Made by a program: the position numbers and the translations under genes. A stretch of DNA of 55,461 bases from JAJDIA01 sp031555505. Its GTDB lineage: Bacteria > Bacteroidota > Bacteroidia > Bacteroidales > Tannerellaceae. The number at the start of each line of letters is the position of its first letter. The stretch's first letter is position 1. Below, piece by piece: positions 1 through 8,549 of this stretch. The notes under the pieces are model-generated. The model worked only from the letters and a program-made list of their open reading frames with translations. It did no database searches and was not told the DNA's origin. The stretch spans positions 1 to 55,461 of the forward strand of contig JAVBUH010000024.1 of the NCBI GenBank assembly GCA_031555505.1, given 5' to 3'.

Positions 1-200
1 TGCACACAAAAAGATGTGTATAAAGAGTAGCTGTCTAGGCGGGGAGCCAAGTTACTCTTGTTTACTATTTACATGATAGTCTTCAAGCTATATTCAAATC
101 CAAACTTGAAGCACCGCCAGCTTTCCAACCCAACCTGAATATTCAAATTCAACCAAACATGAAGATATGAGGGGTATATGAATGACAGAAAAAAGGGGGG

Positions 201-277
201 ACCTGCGCCTCACCCTATCTAAGGCCTGCGCCTCGATCAATTGAGTCGCAGGCCTCACCACTGGCGAGGCCTGCGAC
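201..277. repeat. Degenerate GAGGCCTGCGCCTC-type hairpin repeats
   Basis: Four related words lie here: a partial copy (about 201-213), a copy near 221-235, an inverted copy near 243-257 (GAGTCGCAGGCCTC) and a degenerate copy near 265-278. They belong to the same family as the arrays at 9015-9121 and 33682-33811. Each good copy can fold as GAGGC-loop-GCCTC. Function is unknown. Confidence 0.6.
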
Positions 278-365
278 TGGCGGAGACAAGGCGTTTGTGC
301 CGTTGTGTAGAGGTGTGTGCGGTATTCGGATCTGGTTTATACAAACAATTCAACTGCGTGTGGTG

Positions 366-393
366 TTCTACATGCATAATATATAATGTAGAA
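366..393. promoter_or_regulatory. Inverted repeat just before the DUF5686 gene
   Basis: Perfect 8-bp arms TTCTACAT (366-373) and ATGTAGAA (386-393) flank an AT-only-rich 12-bp spacer and end 6 bp before the ATG at 400. The position suits an operator or a hairpin covering the translation start. No regulator can be assigned. Confidence 0.35.
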
Positions 394-399
394 ACTGAT

Positions 400-2781
400 A
401 TGTTGTGCCGCACTCCGTTTGCAATCTTGCTATTGATTGCCTGTCTTTGGCTGACGGGCAAGGCGCAACAACCCCCGTCCACCCGGGAGATACTTGCCCG
501 GATAGCGGAGATACATACCTTCAAGCAGGCCGGATATCCGGATGATGGTGCGGAGATAGTCAGGCAGGCTATCGGCCAACTTCGGGAAAAGGATTACCGT
601 GCGGCTTCTTTCTATCAATACCGTCAATACAATAAGACGGTAGTCAGTGCGCTGGTGAATGGAGACAGTATCCGGCAAACGATTGATCGCAAACGCATTG
701 GCAACAGCTACATCTTCCGCAAGCTCATACTCCCGTTCGAGCCCTGGTTGCAGTATGCCCGTCCCACCGGGAACGGGAAGGAGGAAGAGCTGACCACCTT
801 CCTGTACGAGAACGACCAGACGATAGCCGGCGGGAAACCATACGGCCGGAGCTACACCCACCTGCATGCCGCCCGTTATGCAGGATTTTACCAACTGCTC
901 GGCAAGCAGAATACGGAAGACCTGCTCGATCTGGTGTTTGGTGAAATCGATCTGGCCCGGGCAGACAACCAGATGATGCTGCTGTCGTTCCAGAGCCCCC
1001 TTGACAAGGATGCGCCAGCCATCTATCACTATCATCTTCGGGGAACGAAAGAGGTGGATGGTGCCAACTGCCACGAGATCGCTTTCTACTCCCTGGATGC
1101 ACGGAAGAATACGTTTGCAGGCTACCTGTATATCCGTGCCGATGGCACCTATACGCTGCAGAGAGCTGTTTTCACCCTGAACGATCCGGAGCAGATGAAC
1201 TTTATCAGGAACCTGCTGATCGTCCATACATATTCCACTGCGACTGATACCGAAGGACATACGTATACCGTCCCCCTGCGCAACGAACAGTATATCCTGG
1301 TGGGATATCCGGGTAAAGGGATGTTGGCGGCAACCCGCACGGCCGTGTACGACCGGTTTTTGTGGATCGCCCCCGAAGGTGCTGCCTCCCGGGAGGAGAT
1401 GCGGAATACCGTAGACAAGGATTATGCCCGGAAAGACAGTGCTTACTGGGACTGGACACGCCCCATCCCCTTATCCGCTTCGCAGACACAGGTGGAGGCG
1501 TTGATGACGGAGGCGCGGCATACGCCGGTGTTTACCCTGATACAGGATGCCGTGCTGACGCTGATCAGCAACCATGTCACGGTTGGCGGGATAGACGGCC
1601 CGGTGGAGTTGGGTCCCCTTTCGCAGTTTATCAGCTATAACCATACGGAGGGAGTGCGACTGAAGATCGGAGGTAATACCAACGTGAACCTGATGGAACG
1701 GTTGATGCTGGGCGGCTATCTGGCCTACGGCACTACCGACACGCGGCTGAAATACCGTACAGACCTGGCCTTGTCTCTCACCCCCAGAAGCCGGTATATC
1801 TGGGAGTATCCGAAGACATTGTTCAGCTTTACGTATGTGAACGACCTGAATATACCGGGGCAGGATTTGCTCACGACTACCCGCGACAACTTTATCAACT
1901 CCTTCTCGCACGCCCCTACGGATAATATGTCGTTGCAGCGGATCGGCGTAGTGTCTTTCGAACAGGAACCGGGCCATCAGTTTGCGTACAAACTATCAGG
2001 GAAATATACCTACGACCAGCCCGCCGGTGTGGTGCAATACGTACAGGTGAATGGCGCGGATACGACGGTGGTAGACCATATCACTACCTCGGAGGTAGCC
2101 CTCGCGCTTTCGTGGGCGCCGGGACAACGTTCGATCCAGAACCGCGACAAGCGGATCATCATCCGCCACGGCGATGTGGAAACCACCCTTACTCACCGGG
2201 TAGGTATCAAAGGGGTGCTGGGATCAGACTATTCGTACCAGATCACCCAACTCACGGCTTATAAGAAGATCACCTTCGACCATCATGTCGGCAGCATGGA
2301 TGTCCGTCTGTCCGGAGGCAAAGTGTGGAACCGGGTGCCTTTCCCGCTGCTGTTCATCCCTGCGGGCAACCAAAGCTATATTTTCCATGCCGACGATTAC
2401 AACTGTATGAACTTCTACGAGTTCGTGACCGACCAGTACATCGCCCTGCATACCAACTGCATTTTCAACTGGTCGCCGCTGAAGTGGTTCCGCAAGCACG
2501 ACAAGACGCAGGTGAGTGTAGGCGCCCGGGCTATTTACGGCCCCCTGGCCCAGGCCAACGACCCGGCGCAGCATCCGGAGTTGTTCGTTTTCAATCAAGG
2601 CGTCAAACCCTTAGGTGAGACGCCTTATGTGGAGGTGAACGTAGGTCTGGCCAACCTGTTCAGGATCCTCCGCGTGGAGTATGCGCGGCGGTTGACCTAT
2701 CTCTCGCAGGACGACGAAACGGCGGGTGGCAAGCAGTTGTTTGCCGGGTCGCTGCTGGTGACGGCCAGTTTCGCCTTTTAG
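400..2781 (+). CDS. DUF5686 family outer-membrane protein
   Basis: This is a 793-residue secreted protein of the Bacteroidetes DUF5686 family. I place the start at 400 because the next residues form a standard signal peptide (hydrophobic core, ending near KAQQ); the open frame upstream to 241 would put a repeat-derived tail before it. The N-terminal third is a mixed soluble region without an obvious carboxypeptidase-like regulatory domain. The family core begins around residues 390-420 (GGIDGPVELGPLSQF). The last third has alternating amphipathic strands and ends in Phe, as outer-membrane beta-barrels do. The biochemical role of the family is unknown. Its stop overlaps the stop of the convergent iron-sulfur gene by 4 nt. 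Confidence 0.85.
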   Translation: MLCRTPFAILLLIACLWLTGKAQQPPSTREILARIAEIHTFKQAGYPDDGAEIVRQAIGQLREKDYRAASFYQYRQYNKTVVSALVNGDSIRQTIDRKRIGNSYIFRKLILPFEPWLQYARPTGNGKEEELTTFLYENDQTIAGGKPYGRSYTHLHAARYAGFYQLLGKQNTEDLLDLVFGEIDLARADNQMMLLSFQSPLDKDAPAIYHYHLRGTKEVDGANCHEIAFYSLDARKNTFAGYLYIRADGTYTLQRAVFTLNDPEQMNFIRNLLIVHTYSTATDTEGHTYTVPLRNEQYILVGYPGKGMLAATRTAVYDRFLWIAPEGAASREEMRNTVDKDYARKDSAYWDWTRPIPLSASQTQVEALMTEARHTPVFTLIQDAVLTLISNHVTVGGIDGPVELGPLSQFISYNHTEGVRLKIGGNTNVNLMERLMLGGYLAYGTTDTRLKYRTDLALSLTPRSRYIWEYPKTLFSFTYVNDLNIPGQDLLTTTRDNFINSFSHAPTDNMSLQRIGVVSFEQEPGHQFAYKLSGKYTYDQPAGVVQYVQVNGADTTVVDHITTSEVALALSWAPGQRSIQNRDKRIIIRHGDVETTLTHRVGIKGVLGSDYSYQITQLTAYKKITFDHHVGSMDVRLSGGKVWNRVPFPLLFIPAGNQSYIFHADDYNCMNFYEFVTDQYIALHTNCIFNWSPLKWFRKHDKTQVSVGARAIYGPLAQANDPAQHPELFVFNQGVKPLGETPYVEVNVGLANLFRILRVEYARRLTYLSQDDETAGGKQLFAGSLLVTASFAF

Positions 2782-3629
2782 ATCCACTCTTCTTTGATCA
2801 CTTCACCCTGGACCGAGAGTACCACGGTCTTGATCGGGATGTACCGCCTGGCCTGTTCGCGTGCCATTTCGGCAATGCGTTTCAATCCGCCGCAGCAGGG
2901 TACTTCCATAATCAGTACGGTGAGTGTTTCGATCAGCGACACGTCTATCATGGCCGTGAGCTTGTCTATATACGACTGGACGTTGCTGTCGAGTTTCGGA
3001 CAGGCAATGGCCAGCATTTTCCCTTTCAGGAAACGGCTGTGGAACTCGCCGCTGGCAAACGCCGTACAGTCGGCCGCCAACAGCAGGTGGTTGCCTTTGA
3101 GGAAACCGGCTTGCGGATTGAGCAGGTGGAGCTGTACAGGGAACTGCCTCAGTTCGGACGGCTGGTACTGTGGAGATGCCATCCCGGCAGGTGCGACGGG
3201 TGCGGCCACTACCGGCCCCTTGATCTCCCGCATCATCGAGCCAGGGCAACCGCAAGCCAAGGCTTTCTCTTTGGGTGCAAAGTTCACCGGTATCCCGTGT
3301 CGCTCCAGATACGCCAGCCCCTGGCGTAAGAGTTCCGCTTCGCCATGCTCTTTCAGGTGATGCAGGTGGGCCAGGATCACGGCTTCGCCTTTGGGGGCGA
3401 TCCTTTCCATCACAGCTTCTTCACTGTAGGGCTCGGCTTCCCGCTCTTCCAGTTTGATGGCGCCTACGGGACATTCGCCTATGCAGGCGCCCAGCCCGTC
3501 GCAATAGAGTTCGCTCACCATCACGGCTTTCCCGTCGATCAATTGTAAGGCGCCTTCATGGCAGCCGCTTACACAGGCGCCGCAACCGTTGCATTGCTGT
3601 TCGTCAATCTTGATTATTGTCCGTTTCAT
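2778..3629 (-). CDS. 4Fe-4S ferredoxin-type protein with Cys-rich C-terminal domain
   Basis: This 283-residue cytoplasmic protein starts with a ferredoxin-like module. The first motif, C13-x2-C16-x2-C19-x3-C23, is complete. The second, C43-x5-C49-x3-CP, has Leu46 where the second ligand Cys is expected, so its cluster is either a 3Fe-4S type or has another ligand. The remaining part has further Cys pairs (CGCPGS near 129, ADCTAFA, ACPK and VPCCGG). Proteins of this build are annotated only as 4Fe-4S binding and are often found beside Crp-type regulators in anaerobes. It is divergent from the Crp-family gene and next to nrfHA, which suggests a role in anaerobic electron transfer or nitrogen-oxide metabolism; that role is an inference. 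Confidence 0.8.
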   Translation of the reverse strand: MKRTIIKIDEQQCNGCGACVSGCHEGALQLIDGKAVMVSELYCDGLGACIGECPVGAIKLEEREAEPYSEEAVMERIAPKGEAVILAHLHHLKEHGEAELLRQGLAYLERHGIPVNFAPKEKALACGCPGSMMREIKGPVVAAPVAPAGMASPQYQPSELRQFPVQLHLLNPQAGFLKGNHLLLAADCTAFASGEFHSRFLKGKMLAIACPKLDSNVQSYIDKLTAMIDVSLIETLTVLIMEVPCCGGLKRIAEMAREQARRYIPIKTVVLSVQGEVIKEEWI

Positions 3630-3651
3630 CGCTTTTCGTTATTTATGGGCA

Positions 3652-3659
3652 CAAAAGTA
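3652..3659 (-). promoter_or_regulatory. Bacteroidetes -7 promoter box for the iron-sulfur gene
   Basis: Read on the minus strand the bases are TACTTTTG, a full match to TAnnTTTG. They lie 22 bp before the ATG at 3629. No convincing -33 element was found. Confidence 0.55.
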
Positions 3660-3680
3660 GGGCGGGCGGTGCATTTAATT

Positions 3681-3696
3681 CGTCGCAAATGTGACG
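3681..3696. promoter_or_regulatory. Imperfect palindrome between the divergent promoters
   Basis: CGTCGCAAATGTGACG reads CGTC-CA then TG-GACG as arms, with one mismatched position in each arm. It lies between the two divergent -7 boxes (3652-3659 and 3715-3722), where an autoregulatory site of the Crp-family regulator could sit. It differs from the palindrome before nrfH, so a shared binding motif is not shown. Confidence 0.25.
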
Positions 3697-3714
3697 TTTT
3701 TGCATTTTTTTGGG

Positions 3715-3722
3715 TATGTTTG
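3715..3722 (+). promoter_or_regulatory. Bacteroidetes -7 promoter box for the Crp-family gene
   Basis: TATGTTTG matches TAnnTTTG fully. Transcription would begin about 4 to 8 bp downstream, which supports the start codon at 3748 and not an earlier GTG at 3691 that lies upstream of this box. Confidence 0.55.
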
Positions 3723-3747
3723 CATAGTTGGAACAAATCAATTAACT

Positions 3748-4422
3748 GTGGACTATCGCGCCTTGTCAGCTATTCCTCTTTTCCGGTCTATCGAGGAGAA
3801 AGAGATCGAACGGATCTTCGCCGAAGTGAAGATCACGGAAACCACTTTCCGCAAAGACGAACTGCTCGCCCTGCAGGACGAACCCTGCAACCGCCTCATC
3901 CTGCTCCTTTCGGGTAGCGTAAAGGGGGAGATGATGGATCCTTCGGGCAAACTGATCAAAGTGGAAGACATCGAGGCCCCTAACCCGCTGGCGATCCTGT
4001 TCCTGTTTGGCGAACACAACCGCTTTCCGGTCCAGGTGACGGCGCGCGAAAGCGTAATCGCGCTTGTGATATCCAAACCATCTGTCCTCCGGATGTTGAG
4101 CATGAATACCACATTATTACGAAATTACCTCGACATCTCGGCCAACTTTGCTTCCCGCCTCAGCCAGAAACTCCATTTCATGTCGTTCCGCACCATCCGG
4201 CAGAAGCTGGCCTTGTACATCCTCGATCTGGAACGGAAAGCACCAACCGGCCCTATCGAACTGGACAAGCCCAAGAGCGCCCTGGCCGAATATTTCGGGG
4301 TATCCCGCCCTTCGCTGGAGCGTGAGCTGACCAAGATGCAGCAGGATGGATTGCTGGTGGCGGATAAGAAACGCCTCGAAATACGGAATAAAAGAGAGTT
4401 GGTGCGGCTTATTCAGCTGTAA
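3748..4422 (+). CDS. Crp/Fnr family transcriptional regulator
   Basis: This 224-residue regulator has an N-terminal cyclic-nucleotide-binding-like beta-roll (about residues 5-115), a dimer helix and a C-terminal winged helix-turn-helix (ALAEYFGVSRPSLERELTKM). I choose GTG 3748 because the promoter box at 3715-3722 lies downstream of the other possible start and because family members begin with a short helix like LSAIPLF. It has no N-terminal Cys cluster, so it is not an oxygen-sensing Fnr of the E. coli type; a haem, nitric-oxide or small-ligand sensor is possible. It sits between the iron-sulfur gene and nrfHA, which makes control of nitrite reduction the most likely job. Its stop codon lies in the left arm of a long palindrome. 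Confidence 0.85.
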   Translation: MDYRALSAIPLFRSIEEKEIERIFAEVKITETTFRKDELLALQDEPCNRLILLLSGSVKGEMMDPSGKLIKVEDIEAPNPLAILFLFGEHNRFPVQVTARESVIALVISKPSVLRMLSMNTTLLRNYLDISANFASRLSQKLHFMSFRTIRQKLALYILDLERKAPTGPIELDKPKSALAEYFGVSRPSLERELTKMQQDGLLVADKKRLEIRNKRELVRLIQL

Positions 4423-4445
4423 AGTGTAACATCGGGTACACTTTA
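4420..4445. promoter_or_regulatory. Perfect 9-bp-arm palindrome before nrfH, probable operator
   Basis: TAAAGTGTA (4420-4428) and TACACTTTA (4437-4445) are exact reverse complements around an 8-bp spacer. The left arm includes the stop of the Crp-family gene. A weak -7-like box TTTCTTTG lies at 4462-4469. If transcription starts near 4473, the palindrome is centred about 41 bp upstream, the classic place for a Crp-type activator touching polymerase. There is no T-run after it, so a terminator is less likely. Confidence 0.5.
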
Positions 4446-4496
4446 TTGCGGGGAAACCATGTTTCTTTGTTGATTAATTATTAATGTACTGTTATT

Positions 4497-5081
4497 ATGA
4501 GGAAGCTTCTGAGCCGGATACCTAATCAATTGATCCTGCCTTTTTTTATTGCAGGGGGATTGTTGACGGGTTTAGGCGCATACGCCGTCTACATGTCGCG
4601 GGCGCATTCTTACCTTTCCGACGATCCTTCGGCCTGTATCAACTGCCACATCATGTCGCCTTATTACCAGTCGTGGAACCATAGTTCGCATGCGCAATGG
4701 ACCAATTGCAACGACTGCCATGTGCCGCACAGCAGTGTGGCGGCCAAGTATGCGTTTAAGGCGATGGACGGGCTGTACCACTCCGCCATCTTCACCATCA
4801 AAGGCGAGCCGCAGGTGATCCGTCCGCGGGAAGCCAGCAACAACGTGATCATGGAAAACTGTATCCGTTGCCACACCCAACTCAACACTGAATTTGTGCA
4901 GACAGGTATGATCTCGTATACCCAGGCCAGGGAAGGGGAGGGGAAAGCCTGTTGGGACTGCCATACGCAGGTGCCTCATACGAAGGTGAGCAACCTGGCT
5001 GCTTCGCCCCATGCCATCGTGCCGCTCCCGGCATCACCCGTGCCCGGTTGGTTAAAGCAGATAATGAAAGATAAACGATAA
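4497..5081 (+). CDS. Cytochrome c nitrite reductase small subunit NrfH
   Basis: NrfH is the membrane-anchored tetrahaem quinol dehydrogenase that takes electrons from menaquinol and passes them to NrfA on the outer face of the inner membrane. This 194-residue protein has one N-terminal membrane helix (about 12-33) and four CxxCH haem motifs: C47, C71, C122 and C152 are the first ligands (CINCH, CNDCH, CIRCH, CWDCH). The length is typical of the NrfH/NapC family. nrfA follows 13 bp later, which settles the identity. Confidence 0.95.
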   Translation: MRKLLSRIPNQLILPFFIAGGLLTGLGAYAVYMSRAHSYLSDDPSACINCHIMSPYYQSWNHSSHAQWTNCNDCHVPHSSVAAKYAFKAMDGLYHSAIFTIKGEPQVIRPREASNNVIMENCIRCHTQLNTEFVQTGMISYTQAREGEGKACWDCHTQVPHTKVSNLAASPHAIVPLPASPVPGWLKQIMKDKR

Positions 5082-5094
5082 AACCCACATTGAT

Positions 5095-6594
5095 ATGTTT
5101 GTAAAAGTAACAGAAGCCATTAAGCGGAATCCCCTGATAGGATGGGGATTGTTCGCAGTTGTGATGTTAGCCGTATTCTTTATCGGACTGTTGGCCGCCT
5201 CCATCACCGAACGGCGGGCCGAGATCGTCACACTCTTCAGTAATAAACAGGTAGACATCACCGGTATTGAGTCGCGCAATGAGATCTGGGGAGAGAACTA
5301 TCCCCGCGAGTTTGCATCCTGGAAGAAAACGGCGGATATGGATTTCCGCAGCAAACACCTGGGTAATATGCCCGAGGATGTGCTGGAAAGCCGTCCCGAA
5401 ATGGTGGTGCTGTGGGCCGGTTACGCCTTTGCGCAGGACTATTCGGCACCCCGCGGACACATGCATGCCATCGAAGATATGCGGGCTACGCTCCGTACCG
5501 GTTCGCCTGACGAAAACACCAAGGATATGCAACCGGGCACCTGCTGGACGTGTAAAAGTCCGGATGTGCCCCGTATGATGCAGGAACTGGGCATTGAGGA
5601 ATTCTACAAACAACCGTGGAGCGCGATGGGCGACCAGGTGGTAAACCCGATCGGTTGCGCCGATTGCCACGATCCGCAAACGATGCACCTCACCATCACC
5701 CGCCCCGGACTGATCGAAGCCTTCCAGCGCCAGGGACGTGATATCACCGAAGCTACTCCGCAGGAGATGCGTTCGCTGGTATGCGCCCAGTGCCATGTGG
5801 AGTATTTCTTCAAAGGCGACGGCAAATACCTCACCTTCCCGTGGGATGGCGGTATGACGGTGGAAGCCATGGAACAGTATTACGACGAGGCGCAGTATAG
5901 CGACTGGAAACACGCCGTGAGCCGTGCCCCGATGCTGAAAGCGCAGCACCCCGATTATGAGGTGTTCCTGCTCGGCCCGCATGCACAGCGTGGACTGAGT
6001 TGCGCCGACTGCCACATGCCGTATACTTCGGAAGGCGGTATCAAATACTCCAACCACCAGGTGATGAGCCCGCTGAAGAATATCTCCAACACCTGCCAGA
6101 CCTGTCACCGCGATTCTGAAGAGAACCTGCGCAACTACGTCTACCAGTATCAGGACAAAGCCCTGGAGATACGCGACCGGGTGGAGAAAGAACTTTCAGC
6201 CGCCCACATCCTGGCCAAGACGGCTTGGGACAGCGGCGCCTCGGAAACAGAAATGGCTCCGGTATTGAAACTCCTCCGCCAGGCACAATGGCGTTGGGAC
6301 TTTGCCGTTGCTTCACACGGCGCTTCTTTCCATGCGCCGGTGGAAACGCAGCGCATCCTGGCGCATAGCCTGGACCGTTCGCTGCTGGCACAGCTCGAAG
6401 TGCAGAAGGTGCTCTTCGCCCACGGCGTAACCAATGCGGCGCTGCCCGACATTTCCACCAAAGAGAAAGCGCAGGCGTATATCGGATTGGATATGAAGAC
6501 CATCCGCGAAAAGAAAGCCAATTGGATCGAAACCGTACTGCCGAAGTGGGTAGAATCGGCGAAGAAGAACAATCGGCTGTTAACAAGTAATTAA
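5095..6594 (+). CDS. Cytochrome c552 nitrite reductase NrfA
   Basis: NrfA reduces nitrite to ammonium with six electrons in the periplasm. The protein has 499 residues, an uncleaved or signal-anchor helix at about 13-35 and five haem sites. The catalytic haem motif is C150-W-T-C153-K154 (CxxCK), the NrfA hallmark. The others are CADCH at 188, CAQCH at 230, CADCH at 303 and CQTCH at 334. His residues for distal ligation are present among the conserved regions. It is downstream of nrfH and 8 bp before resB, so these genes form one operon for ammonification and its cytochrome maturation. Confidence 0.97.
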   Translation: MFVKVTEAIKRNPLIGWGLFAVVMLAVFFIGLLAASITERRAEIVTLFSNKQVDITGIESRNEIWGENYPREFASWKKTADMDFRSKHLGNMPEDVLESRPEMVVLWAGYAFAQDYSAPRGHMHAIEDMRATLRTGSPDENTKDMQPGTCWTCKSPDVPRMMQELGIEEFYKQPWSAMGDQVVNPIGCADCHDPQTMHLTITRPGLIEAFQRQGRDITEATPQEMRSLVCAQCHVEYFFKGDGKYLTFPWDGGMTVEAMEQYYDEAQYSDWKHAVSRAPMLKAQHPDYEVFLLGPHAQRGLSCADCHMPYTSEGGIKYSNHQVMSPLKNISNTCQTCHRDSEENLRNYVYQYQDKALEIRDRVEKELSAAHILAKTAWDSGASETEMAPVLKLLRQAQWRWDFAVASHGASFHAPVETQRILAHSLDRSLLAQLEVQKVLFAHGVTNAALPDISTKEKAQAYIGLDMKTIREKKANWIETVLPKWVESAKKNNRLLTSN

Positions 6595-6602
6595 ACCTGT
6601 CG

Positions 6603-7592
6603 GTGTTGGAGCATAGTCGTAAGATTTGGCAATTCCCGTGGGGATATCCTGAAAGCGTGTCTGTGGTCTGTGGCATCCTGCTCACAGGTGTTGCCTTGCA
6701 GGTGCTCACGGGTGGTTTTGATTTCGCCCTCCTGCAATGGCCGGCCAATGGCTGGCTGGGAGCAGGCGGCCTGCTGCTGTTGGCGCTGTTGGCGCTGAAA
6801 CGGGAAAGTGCGTTTTACCGCTGGCTGTCCGGCGCACCGCTGGCCGTGACGCTGATCGGCACGCTGGTGGTGCTGGGTGTGGTGATGGGGCTGGGGTATC
6901 TGCGGATGACCGCTTCGTGGCCGTTCATACTGGTCTACGGCCTTACGCTGCTCGCACTCGGCGCGCTGATTATCCGCCGGCTGGCCTCGTTCCGCATTAG
7001 GGACTACGCGTTCTACCTCAACCATATCGGCCTGTGGATACTGCTTTTTGCCGCCGGGATGGGTGCCTCCGATATCAAACGCTATGTGATGTATGTACAG
7101 GAGGGGCAGACCGAGTGGCGGGTGTTCAACGATCAGCATGAGGCGTTGGAACTGCCGCTGGCTATCGAGTTGATAGACTTCCGGCTGGAAGAATATCCGC
7201 CCCAACTGGTGCTGGTCAACAAGCATACCGGCGCTGTTACCCCTGCACCGAACCAGGACCAGCATCCCCTGGCCGACGACGACCACTTTTTGACCATGAC
7301 CCGCCCCGAACCCAAACGCTTCGTGTCCGATATCAACGTCTATGCGGCCGACGGACAACAGCAACATACCTTGCTGGAAGTGAACAAACCTCTCCGGATC
7401 GGGCACTGGACGGTGTACCAATACGGCTACGACAATGAAGCCGGTATCTATTCCACCTACAGCAGTTTCGAGTTGGTGTATGATCCCTGGGTGCCGGCCG
7501 TCTACGCCGGTATCCTTTTATTGGCCGCCGGATCGCTTTGTATGCTCTGGAGCGGCAACAGAAGAAAGGAGGCTACGGATGACCTGGCATGA
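6603..7592 (+). CDS. System II cytochrome c biogenesis protein ResB/CcsB
   Basis: ResB works with CcsA to deliver haem and attach it to CxxCH apocytochromes outside the inner membrane. This 329-residue copy has about four N-terminal membrane helices (near 15-35, 50-65, 80-100 and 105-120) plus one near 135-150, a periplasmic domain with the ResB-type block around GHWTVYQYGYDNEAGIYS, and a last helix near 295-315. It is shorter than many bacterial ResB proteins. The start is GTG 6603, with a TTG one codon later also possible. Its 3' end overlaps ccsA by 14 nt, which implies translational coupling. Confidence 0.85.
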   Translation: MLEHSRKIWQFPWGYPESVSVVCGILLTGVALQVLTGGFDFALLQWPANGWLGAGGLLLLALLALKRESAFYRWLSGAPLAVTLIGTLVVLGVVMGLGYLRMTASWPFILVYGLTLLALGALIIRRLASFRIRDYAFYLNHIGLWILLFAAGMGASDIKRYVMYVQEGQTEWRVFNDQHEALELPLAIELIDFRLEEYPPQLVLVNKHTGAVTPAPNQDQHPLADDDHFLTMTRPEPKRFVSDINVYAADGQQQHTLLEVNKPLRIGHWTVYQYGYDNEAGIYSTYSSFELVYDPWVPAVYAGILLLAAGSLCMLWSGNRRKEATDDLA

Positions 7593-8442
7593 GTTCCCCT
7601 GGTTTGCCCTGCCGGCCATGCTCCTCTGGGCTGGCGCCGGCATCATTGTCTATACAAAAGCCAATCGCCTGGTAATAAACTGCCGGATCGCCAACCTCCG
7701 GATCGCCGACTGGCTGATGGTGGCCGGCATCCTGGTCTTCGCCGCTTTTATCACCGGCCTGTGGATTGGGCAGGAGCGTCCTCCGTTGCGTACGATGGGC
7801 GAAACGCGCCTGTGGTATTCTTTCTTCCTGGCGCTTACCGGATTTGTCACGTATAAGCATTGGAAATACAACTGGCTGCTTTCGTACAGCAACCTGGTGG
7901 CCTGTGTATTTGTCTGCATCAACCTGCTGAAGCCCGAGATCCATTCCAAACACCTGATGCCTGCCTTGCAGAGTTACTGGTTTGTGCCGCACGTCACGGT
8001 CTATATCCTCTCGTATGCCATGCTGGGTGCGGCTACGATTGCGGCGATGATGCAGTTGTGGCTGTTGGGCAGGGGCACACTGCCTGCCGGAACGTCTGCT
8101 GATACATCTGCCGGCACACCCGACCGTAAGCTGCAAACCGGCAAACTGTACGGGTTGATGGACAACCTGGTGTATGCCGGTTTCGGTTTCCTGATGCTGG
8201 GCATGCTGATGGGCTGTGTGTGGGCGAAAGAAGCCTGGGGCCATTATTGGTCGTGGGACCCGAAAGAGACCTGGGCCTTTGTCACCGCAGCCGCCTACCT
8301 GGTGTATATCCATGCGCGGCTGGTGCCTCGCCATCCCCGCTTTACGCTTTGGGTACTGCCGGTAGCATTTATCCTCCTGATGATTACCTGGATTGGCGTA
8401 AATTACTTACCTTCGGCGGCTCATAGTATTCACACCTACTAA
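7579..8442 (+). CDS. System II cytochrome c biogenesis protein CcsA
   Basis: CcsA is the haem-handling integral membrane partner of ResB. The protein has 287 residues and about eight membrane helices. The diagnostic tryptophan-rich WWD motif is present at about residues 219-234 (WGHYWSWDPKETWAF), and external His residues are present near PHVT and at the C-terminus (SAAHSIHTY). I choose ATG 7579 because AAAGGAGG lies 7 to 14 bp before it, an unusually clear ribosome site for this lineage, and because the family begins here. In many related bacteria ResB and CcsA are fused; here they are separate but overlap. Supplying haem to NrfA and NrfH is the likely task. Confidence 0.9.
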   Translation: MTWHEFPWFALPAMLLWAGAGIIVYTKANRLVINCRIANLRIADWLMVAGILVFAAFITGLWIGQERPPLRTMGETRLWYSFFLALTGFVTYKHWKYNWLLSYSNLVACVFVCINLLKPEIHSKHLMPALQSYWFVPHVTVYILSYAMLGAATIAAMMQLWLLGRGTLPAGTSADTSAGTPDRKLQTGKLYGLMDNLVYAGFGFLMLGMLMGCVWAKEAWGHYWSWDPKETWAFVTAAAYLVYIHARLVPRHPRFTLWVLPVAFILLMITWIGVNYLPSAAHSIHTY

Positions 8443-8461
8443 CGCCCATTTAGATCGTATA

Positions 8462-8549
8462 GCCGTATAGTGGTCTGATACGAAGGCAGTATAGCCGGTA
8501 TAGTGATCCGGTACGAAGATCATATTGCCGTATAGTGTCCGGTAGTAAG
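8462..8549. repeat. Three degenerate tandem repeats, about 32-33 bp each
   Basis: Units begin at 8462, 8494 and 8527 and share the pattern GCCG(G)TATAGTG..TCCGGTACGAAG with a few changes. The third unit is followed by more ATAGT-like words up to the start of the next gene at 8574. The array fills the gap between ccsA and the YgbA_NO gene. It may be a set of protein-binding sites or a slipped-strand duplication. Confidence 0.6.

Larger units (their letters stand above)
1..399. other. Gene-free left edge
   Basis: No credible gene is seen before the start codon at 400. An open frame continues upstream of that codon to 241, but it runs through repeat DNA and precedes a clear signal peptide, so it is not counted as coding. 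Notable words are an inverted pair CTTCAAG (81-87) and CTTGAAG (105-111), and AACCTGAATATTCAA at 132-146, which recurs exactly at 9424-9438 in another gene-free stretch. The right half holds the hairpin repeats and the inverted repeat listed separately. Confidence 0.6.

Noticed and set aside
241..399. N-terminal extension of the DUF5686 gene by 53 codons
   Set aside because: The extension translates repeat DNA, precedes a normal signal peptide and crosses an inverted repeat; the start at 400 explains the export signal.
3691..3747. Earlier GTG start for the Crp-family gene
   Set aside because: The -7 promoter box lies inside this extension and the extra residues do not look like the family N-terminus.
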